Below, one piece after another: positions 47,070 through 56,500 of a DNA stretch of 64,000 bases (position 1 is its first letter; the number at the start of each line of letters is the position of its first letter). This DNA comes from Tetragonia tetragonoides (lineage: Eukaryota; Streptophyta; Magnoliopsida; Caryophyllales; Aizoaceae): assembly GCA_038025085.1 (NCBI GenBank), contig CM076146.1, forward strand, positions 25,614,501 to 25,678,500. Reading direction: 5' to 3'. The translations under genes and the position numbers were made by a program. The notes below the pieces were generated by a model. The model did not search any database, was not told where the DNA came from, and saw only the letters and a list, made by a program, of their open reading frames with translations.

Positions 47070-49504
47070 AGAAATACAAGAAACGCCTCTATCGAGAATT
47101 ATAGAGGCGTTTGAAGAGCTTGCTGGTATTGTCAAGAATGGCAAAGAAGAACTTTGCTTGAAGGCTTTTTGTGATGCCTGTACTTTGGTTTCTGTTCTTT
47201 TTAATTCCTTAGGCTTTGCTTTTAAATTCGCCGAGATGGAATATTGTTCCAAGGTATTTTTTTTCTTTTTCTATTCTTTTTCTTTTTTGTATGGCTAAAA
47301 GTGTTTGTTTGATTGTTAGGAATAAGGTTGCCTACATTTTGACGTTTTGAGATCGTGTTAGTGATCGGATTTTCAAAAGGGTGTTGTTTGTAATTGTTGA
47401 CTTGTTGTGATCATAATAATGTGTTATAAGTTATAAGTTTCATATTCTTTCTCTGTGCAGAAATAATAATTGTTGGTAATGTGATTTGAATCAATGATGT
47501 GATATGATCTACAAGTAAAAAGTGCAACTTTGCATTTTTTTTTTGGAAATCAGAAGGAATGTGGTTGATGATGATTGTTTACTTTTCATGTAACATTATT
47601 ACATATTACAATACAACCAATAATGTTTTTCATAATTATATGGGTCATTGTGCCTGCCTGTCATTGTTTGGTGCTATTCTTGGTATTGTATGATGTGATT
47701 GACCATAATGTAACAAGATTAGATTACTGTGGATGTTTATGCACAATTTGATCCCATTTTGGCCTGTGATTGGTGAATGCTTAAATGAGGTCAGAATTCG
47801 AGTTCTTATGGGATTTTTGGCTGTGATTGTTCTGGAATTCTACACAGGGAACTGCAAGTTTCAATTTTTCTTATGAACTTGAATTCTTGCAGATAACAAT
47901 GTTATGCAGTGCCGAATTTCTTGGTTTCATTTTGTCTAATTCAGTGATTTGTATGTTCAGGTACGGGGTCTGTCTGAAGCATCGAAGACAAATTCCACCT
48001 TACATGAAATACTTGACATAGATGTTCGAAATGACACAGTGAAATGTCCAGGAAGCCTTTCGCGTAACTTGCGTAGAGTTAGACAGGGTTTAGACCTCAT
48101 CAGAGCTTTGTTTGAGCAATTCTTGTCCACTAAGTATGTTCTCCAACCTTCTATCATATCAATCTTTCTTTGTACAGTATATATTTCTCTGCATCTATTG
48201 CTTGCATTTTACAAAACTACTGCAATTGATTTTAGATGAAGCACATTCTAGGAAAGTACCACTGATTCACTTAGAAGTATTTCTTTTCCTCAAATCTTTT
48301 CCCCCTATGTTCCTTAGGAGGTCTAGAGAGGTTTTGCCTTGCCTGTAGCCCTGTACCGAGCAGATCCCTATCGTTAGAACTTAGAAGTCAGGTGCACTGA
48401 ATGGAAATTGGTTTTAGTGGCTTAACGCCCGTTGTACTGTTGTTTAAGGATATGTATGTTTTAAGCCTTTCGCCTGCAATATCAACCCTATTGTTTTAAG
48501 CCTTTCGCCTGCAATATCAACCCTTTTGTTTTAAGGAAATGTCTGTTTGAGTGAGTGTTTTGGTCTCTGGTTTCCATTTTTCCTACAATATTTCAAAGTG
48601 TTGGTACTGCTTTCTGCCGGCACACTGAAATTGAAGGATATGTATCCACTGGTGTTCTGAAGTTTTGGTAAGACGCATGAGTTTGAGTAGACTGATTGAT
48701 ATCATCGGGTGGTGAATTCTGCTCTAAATCTGAGGCAACTGACTACCTCCAACTCACCCTGTAGAAGCTATTGCTATATGCCAGTCACTTTGCATTCAGG
48801 GATTTCAACCTATGTTGCTCGAACTCTTCATTTCTCCTCAAGTACCCGTGTCGGATACTGGACACTCCGACATGGGTATGGACACTGGACACTCCATTTT
48901 CAGCAAAAAACATGCAAAATTTTCATAAAATGGCCGAGTCTGACATGGGTATGGGTACTGGACACTCCGACACTTAGGCGAGTCCGAGCAACATAGATTT
49001 CAACTACTTCAGGAGTTTGAAGACATGTGAATTGTTCATTTTTAGCCTCACTTGTTCATTGCTATGATCTTCGTTAAAACTGAGCCTCATTTGTCACATT
49101 TTTGTTTTTCAGTGACTGTTCTTTAAGAGAAGCAGCTTTATCAGCTTATACAGAAACATGTGCACCATACCATTCATGGGCTGTCAGGACCGCTGTTTCT
49201 GCTGGAATGTATGCTCTTCCATCAAGGGACCAGCTTCTAGCGAACCTGAATGAAACAGGTGAGATATGGTTTTATTTCAGAAGTGCAACTATAAGTTACT
49301 CATCTTCTCTCCCTAAATAATAAAAAAAAAAAGAAAAGTATATTCTGGAATTTCGTCTTTCTGGTACCACCAGTAAACACAACATTTTGCCTTGCAGATG
49401 AATCAGCAGACCACAGAATGAAAAGGTACATGAAGGCAGCACATCCAGTGATACAGTACATTGACAAGCTCTATGTCTCGAGAAATATAAGTTTAGACTG
49501 GTAG
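47050..49504 (+). CDS. Glycolipid transfer protein (GLTP) domain protein, ACD11-like
   Basis: Small soluble protein predicted to carry a sphingolipid such as ceramide-1-phosphate between membranes; Arabidopsis ACD11, of the same family, restrains cell death. Exons 47050-47253, 47961-48133, 49113-49258 and 49398-49504 join in frame to 209 residues, the size of ACD11. The single all-helical GLTP domain fills the protein: FCDACTLVSVLFNSLGFAFK, SRNLRRVRQGLDLIRALFEQ, CAPYHSWAVRTAVSAGMYAL and YIDKLYVSRNISLDW. The headgroup-contacting Arg (SRNLRRVR) and His (YHSW) are kept. The position of ACD11 Asp60 (FAEMDY) is Glu here (FAEMEY, residue 64), a conservative change that may alter headgroup contact; my recall of the ACD11 numbering is good but unchecked. 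An alternative start is the Met at residue 4. Intron 2 contains a hAT MITE. Confidence 0.92.
48458..48527. repeat. 35-bp tandem duplication in GLTP intron 2
   Basis: Two head-to-tail copies of a unit starting GTTTTAAGCCTTTCGCCTGC, followed by the first 8 bases of a third. They differ at one base, so the duplication is recent. Confidence 0.85.
48810..48996. mobile_element. hAT-type MITE in GLTP intron 2, 187 bp
   Basis: Terminal inverted repeats CTATGTTGCTCGAACTC and GAGTCCGAGCAACATAG differ by one base. The flanks are identical 8-bp target duplications ATTTCAAC (48802-48809 and 48997-49004), the size made by hAT transposases. The interior has inverted words such as GTGTCGGATACTGGACACT and TACTGGACACTCCGACAC. 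Confidence 0.92.
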
Positions 49505-50517
49505 ACGAAAAATGATAAATTTTTTGTGTTGTTGTTTTGGGAGTGATTAGCTCCTGCCATTCCTGCAAGAAGCTTTAAGAATTTAGTCATAGCCGTGATT
49601 TGTAATGATAAAGATGGGTAGGGTTTAGCAGAATTGTCAGTAATTATTTTTCAGATGATATTCTTGGTTCTTTCTCTTGTACAGGATATTTTGATGTCCA
49701 TCCCCTATGTTTCTCATTCCCTGTCAGTCTCTCAACACTGTTCAGAATACTTTGAGCAAAATGAGAATAGTGTTTTTCAGATTGTGTTTTTCCTTTGGCA
49801 TGCCTTTGATTTTTCCAATTTGGATTGAGATCTTCTCCTATATATATATATATTTATTACTTGCTGTCTTTGACAATATACTCAAAGAAGCTAAGCGCGA
49901 TTAACAATAATTACTTAGACCTAAACACGGTAAAATTTAGATTGCAAACATCCTAATGGGAGTTTCGACATTGCATTAAGAATATTTAGAAGGTGATCAT
50001 TAACATTTTAGCTGTATTCACATCAATGATAAGTTCAATTATCAAATGCTTGTTCCTGTTTTGCGCCTAGAATTTGATATGTACTCTTGAGGCATACGAT
50101 TCGCATACTGCTACAAATCTTTGAAGCATATTTCAAATTCGAATGTGATACCATAATATAAGAATGAGTCTTCTGACTGCAATGAAGCAATAACAAAATA
50201 ACAAACTGGAACTTTATATCTGTGAAATAGGGCACCAATTCCTTCAAAAGTTCGCGAAAATTTTCTATTTCATTTGATCTTGTGCAGTTCCAGAAACAAT
50301 AGTTCCGTAAACTTATACCTAATGATACTACAGAAAGATCCTGACAAAAACCAAAGAACTCATCATTTCCAATGTAAATGTCAAAAACGCACTATTTCTC
50401 CGTTACAATCTTAATGCTAATGTTGTTATGCCATCACACCCGTACTTCCAAGGCTGAATAATTGCTGATCGTCAAATATTTGAATCCCTGCTACATTGGA
50501 TCTCCGGCAAACCCATT
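49505..50517. other. Convergent 3' flanks of the GLTP and E2 genes
   Basis: 1 kb between two convergent stop codons. It must hold both 3' UTRs; AATGATAAAG near 49600 could serve as the GLTP polyadenylation signal. No other gene or repeat stands out. Confidence 0.5.
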
Positions 50518-53500
50518 CTACATTGTTAAACTGTCTGGGTTTTGGATAATCTTTGAGAAGGTCTGGAGGAAGGCAGCCAAGTCAGCACCATAGATGATCC
50601 GGTGATCAGCTGTCACATTCACCTACACAGATAGTTAAGTACCAGCTTGGGTCAGCCTATTGTAAACATACCATACTATAATTGTAAGCATGTCATGATG
50701 TTAACTACCCAAGCAAGAGGGGAAAGACTTGAATAAACTAAAACCCCAAGCTTTCACATGTTGGGCACTTCACTTCTATGCACAAGCAAAATTTGCGATG
50801 CAGGAGATAAGCATCTGGAGATTGCTAAATGCATCCACAATTGCAAAATGACATATTTAGTGATGTAGTTGCACAAAAGAGAGACAAAAACAAGATTAAA
50901 GTGACGGCCGGCAAAGACTTCGCGTCCCAGCGTCCAAGTTGCTATACATAATCCTCTAAATTGGAGAGCATGGAATGAAAACAAATTTTCAAAGAACTTC
51001 CAAAGAAACTGAGTAAAACTATCACCAAATGATAAAGTCTACAAATTCTCATTGCAATTTGATAAAAAAAGCCAAAGATTAGCAACTTGGTTATTTTGAT
51101 ATCAAAGGGTAAATTTTAGTCATTTGACAAGAATCGTTATGCTTCCTTTTCCCTCTTTAACTTCCCTTCCCTTAGTAGACTAAGAGGAAGATAAAATTTG
51201 AGAATGCTGGAGAAGTGGAAAAGCGTTTCAAGCCCGATTCTGGTGTGAAAAAATTTCACTGATACAAAACTAGCCCAAAGGAAAGCATGTCCGATTAAAG
51301 AAAATAAAACTCGAGCATAATTGGACCTCAAATAATCCTTTCTGGCCGGCAGTGTCACATAATTCACTAAACCCTTTGCGAATAGCGTTCCTGAATTGGC
51401 GTACTGCATGCAGGGAACACAATTCACTAGACGGCTCCCTAGTGCAGTGCACAACATAGTTTGCGAATTATGTCCCCGAACCCATTCCCCGTACCGAAAC
51501 GTACCACATACCATTTGACACTGGCATCAGGTAACGGAGAAGATCAATAAGGCCTTTGCTTTCTTCATTTATCCTCGGATTTTTTCCGAAAACTACCTTT
51601 CTTTGTACACTTTTTGTGGGGAACTACCTTAAAAAGTTTAAGTTGTGGGGAAGTACCTTACTTCATAATTTTTTTGTTAAAGACTACCAATTGACAGAAT
51701 TTCCCCTAACGGGGTTAACTTTGATAGGAAAAGACCTTTGAGCCCCTCACTCACATCATTTTGACTTGACTGAATTCCACTCAACTGTCTTCTTCTTCCC
51801 TGCCATTTCTGAACTTCTCTCTCTATCTCCATCAATGGCTATATTTACCTTTACTTGTAACTCTACAAATCAATAGCTTCTCTCTTCCAAAAAAACATTT
51901 TGTAACAACAAATTTCATTGTTGGAGACACCATCTATCAAAACCAAAACAAAAACAAAAACTTTTCTCTCTCCAAAACAACCTCAATGCATCAACACCAT
52001 TACCACCATCATAACCTTCATTTGATTTTCTCTCTCATCTCCCTTTCAATTGGCTCTACCAGCTGCGTTATGGTTCATCTCCGCAACCCTAGCCCTTTCT
52101 CTCTCCTCCTGAAACCCTAACCCTATGGTTTCTGACCCCAACAATTCCAAAAATTTTGGCTCATTAAACAATTTTCCTCACTTATCAATAACCAATGAAG
52201 AATTTTGACTGGTTCAGATGAAAGTCGAGCTCAATCGCCAACTCAAACATAAATGAAAACGGAAAATCAAATACAAATGCGAATTACAAACCGAGGAGAA
52301 ATAAAATCGATCCCCTGAAGACGCCAGGAAGCCTAGACTTGAAATCTGTTTCTTGGTTTGCTCTGTCTTTCTTTCTTGTTAGTTTTAAAGTTACAACTTT
52401 GAAGATCGAAAAACTAATAACAAGTAAATGAGGAATCTCCAAAAAGCCCATTGCTTCTTTCTCTAAGCTTTGGATGTTTGTTGTGATGCCTACATAATCT
52501 GTCCTTGTTTCTTTCTTTAGCCAGCAAAAAAAATGGAGGAGAAATAAAAAGGGGAAGGAGAAGAACGATGGAGCATGGATATCATCACTGTTAGAGGAGA
52601 GAGAGTAAGAGAGTGAAGTCATTGTAAATGGTGGTTGGAGGAAGTAATGAGGGCAAATTGGTCAGATCAAATTGTTAAGTAGCAAAGTTAACCCCGTTAG
52701 GGGAAATTCTGTCAATTGGTAATCTTTAACAAAAAAATTATGAAGTAAGGTACTTCCCCACAACTTAAACTTTTTAAGGTAGTTCCCCACAAAAAGTGTA
52801 CAAAGAAAGGTAGTTTTCGGCAAAAAATCCTTTATCCTCTGGCAATAGATAAAATGTCATTAGGCAGTGTCACATAATTCGTTAAACCCTTTGCGAATAG
52901 CGTTCCTGAATTGGCGTACTGCATGCAGGGAACACAATTCACTAGACGGCTCCCTAGTGCAGTGCACAACATAGTTTGCGAATTATGTTCCCGAACCCAT
53001 TCCCCGTACCGAAACGTACACATACCATTTGACATTGGCATCAGGTAACGGAGAAGATCAATAAGGGACCAGACAAGTTGCCATTTGCTCCATTAGAATT
53101 GAGGAGTTTTAGGTTTATACTTCATAGTTCAATAGTATGGTGCCTCAAAATGTGAAAATTTCCCAACACTTCATTCTCCTCTGTTCCTTCCAGTTGGAAA
53201 GTGTTAATAGTCCAACAAGATCCCCGGTAAACTCCAGCATCCAGCAAAAAGAAAAGTTTCAACAAACTCTAGCACTTTCCAACAAATTTCATCACATAAA
53301 TTTCACAAATTCCAACAAGTTTTAACAAACTTAAAAATTTCCAGCAAACTCCAACAACTTCCAATTCCCACACCCAAATTTCAATTGAAAAGAAACTCCC
53401 ATCTCAGTCCTCAGACTAGGGCATTAACAAGTTCAGAGCCTGTGGACTGTGGTTCAAATCCAGAGGTTACTATCTACTATTAGTCTAAAATCGTGATGGA

Positions 53501-56500
53501 AACGAGATCAGCCTCTTTAGAAGCCGTTCCTTTCAATCAAACAACATTGAGGTGCTGACCTGCATGACAGCAAGGCCTTAACTCACCAACAAGTTCCAAA
53601 TTCTTTTCAACTGGATTTTGAGTATTGAAATTAAAACTGGTCGAAAGTTGGTGGAACTTTGTACAGGCAGTTTGAGTTTGTTGGAGTTTACTAGAATTCA
53701 ATAACTGAAATTCTTTGGAAAGTGTTGGAGTTTTTGGAACTTGTTGGAAGTTCCTGGAACTTTTTGTTAGATGTTGCAGTTTGCGGGAACTTGTTGGATA
53801 CTAGATAAGAACATGCCCTTTATTGCATGTATCAAAAAGAACATGCCCTTTATTGCATGTATCCAGTAGAAATCATTGCTAAGCCACTAGAGTCAAGAGA
53901 ATATAGTCCTGAGACTCCTGACTACTTGGTCACACTGAAAACCACGCCAGTACTTCATGTTCGGACACTTCCCTTAAATAACCATCATAATAAGCCAAAA
54001 GAAACAGATAGTGGACAATCCATATTTCTAGCTTTCAGTCTTTGAGACAGAAAAGCTTCTTCAAAGTTCATCTCTGTTTCACACTTTCACCATTTATGCT
54101 TTGTTTCCAAGTCCAGGTTGCTCTTAAAACATTTTGGAAAGACATATAGATGTTTGACTTTCCCAACTCCACCAATTGTGTTGTCCAAAATCTTTGGTTT
54201 TCTTGGGATGTGTCCAAACAAAAAGTCATGTAATAATCTACCAGCAACCCTCAAACAGAAATGACGCAACAGCACATTACCAAGCAACTGGGGTTTCAAC
54301 TCTAAAGATGGCACCTGAAAATCATGAAATCCCCAATGCAGCAAAAGGAATTTGCATGTCATTTGTGGGGGATTTGATCTCGTGAAACAGAGATAAAAAC
54401 ACCGTGTAGGGTCCACGGCATAAATCTTTGTGCCATATCCCCCCCGGCAACACTACCCCAATAACTCCCAAAACGCTGTCCAGCAATACGAAGAGCCCAT
54501 CAGTGGGGAGGGAGAAAGTACGTGTGCCCCCGCCCCCTTTTTCCATTTTCAGAGTCGTTTCCATGTTTTCCCAGTACATAAATTCATCTATAATGAAATC
54601 ACATGGATTGAATTCAACACATATTTTCTTTGTTTTCTTTATGTTTTCATGTTTTACATGAGCCATTTCCCAGTTTTGTTAATCTACTGTCATCTTTATA
54701 CTATAAACATCCCACAAGGGGTCTCATATTTTTTCCACACCTCCCTCTCAATAACCCTCTCAAAGTTTTCACTAAGAAAAAAACTTGTGTGGATTTGATC
54801 CATGGTGGACCAAGGACACTAGTGCAAATATTTTAGAACCCCTCCATGTTCCAAAATATTTGCACTAGTGCCCTTGGTCCACGGTGAACAAAGTCCACGC
54901 AAGACAAGCTAAAGCAATAGTTTTGAAATTGTCAATTGCTTTAATTATTAGCAGACAATCAAATAGATAAAAATCCATCAAATATTATTAATGTATCCCG
55001 AAACCCCACAAAACCCAAAATTTTCCTACGACAAAATCTGCCACAAAGCCCATATTGTCAATATTCTAAAAGTATCCAAAACTCTAATAACCAAGAATTT
55101 GAATGTTCTTAAGATTCAAATCATAATTGTTTCTACCACCTCCATATTTGAGGTCCTTGTCTACATCAAGTCATCAAGGCATTCAAGTTTCGATTTTCCC
55201 AGTACTGTGTTCCAATTGTCATTTTGATAAAATCACGGATACTAGTAATGCATGCGAGTCCCCAATCCAATTCCACCATCTGAAGAAGTTGCAAAGGTTT
55301 TGCAAACTCGGTCGTACCAGATGTGTCATTGTCAAAACGAAGTTGTGAAGCTGTCTGGTTGAACGTGTCCAAGGACTATGGGTACACCATAAAGCAAATG
55401 CATTTTTGGACGGATGTCGCAATATTATCAACAGTGCAGTTGATCGTTATACTATTCGAACAAAGCATCAATTGAAAATACAAAGACAGAGAAAGAATAG
55501 GGGGAGGTTGAGGGTAGAAGCTCTTTACTTGATTTTAAATCTCATTTGCTACATGTTCTACCCAAATAGACAAGCCTTAAAACTAATTACAAGACACTAG
55601 CTTGGAGAGTAAACAAAAACTAACAAAAGTAGGAAACTATATATAACCCTAAATAAGCTATGAATATACCAGCTGCTTATTTTTTTTCCTAAAGTAAGTT
55701 TTGCTTGCTCTCCAAAGTAGGAGAAATTATTCCATGGTCCAAGACCAATGGTCCCTCCCCACAAAAAACTAGTAGAGCTCACTCCAATTCACCCTACAAG
55801 AAATGGTAACCACCTTGTTTGTGAGAGGAGAGGTCATTGGTCAAGGATCACCGAATAGTTTGGACTTTTGCTTCCTCTCCAAACTAGAATACTTTTGCTT
55901 GCTCTCCAAGCTAGTGTCTCTAACAAATAGTTGTAAGGCTTGGTTATTTTGATAAAAATATGTTTGATTGAACTTTTAATATGATACCAAATAACTTTTA
56001 CTCCTCATGCAAACTCTTTATTTCCCTGTATTTCCTCACTCTTTCATTGTATTACCTCTACCTCCCCTATTTTCTCCCGCTTTTCCTTCTCTCTCCCCTC
56101 ATCCCTTCCTCTGCTTTCTACTGCTCAGTCATTAAATGGGGTTCGTACAAATACAACAAAGAAAGCATTGAGAGAGTTGTTGACAACGTGGTTCAAATGG
56201 AATAAATATTCCAAGCTAGATGAGTCTTTGAAAATGGAATTCTTCATTTAAGTGTTCATGAAAGTTCTATTGGCATTACCTACTCACTTTGTGATAGCTC
56301 TGCTTACCTTTTCTCTTACGGACCGCCATAACATGAATATGACAGGCTTTCTATTAAAATTAAAGAACATATGATCAGTCTTACAACGAAGATGCGGAAT
56401 GGGTACCATCAAGTCAACCATCACCTATAGCCATAGAAGCTATATATGGTTTGCCACAACAGCAGAACAGAAAAAAGCCCAGCAGGGCAGAAAATACCAA

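Noticed and set aside
53415..53480. tRNA-like B box GGTTCAAATCC
   Set aside because: No matching A box at the right distance and no cloverleaf could be drawn.
54087..54666. Overlapping minus-strand frames of 109 and 114 codons in the E2 intron
   Set aside because: No recognisable domain, and plus-strand frames of similar size overlap them; likely chance frames.
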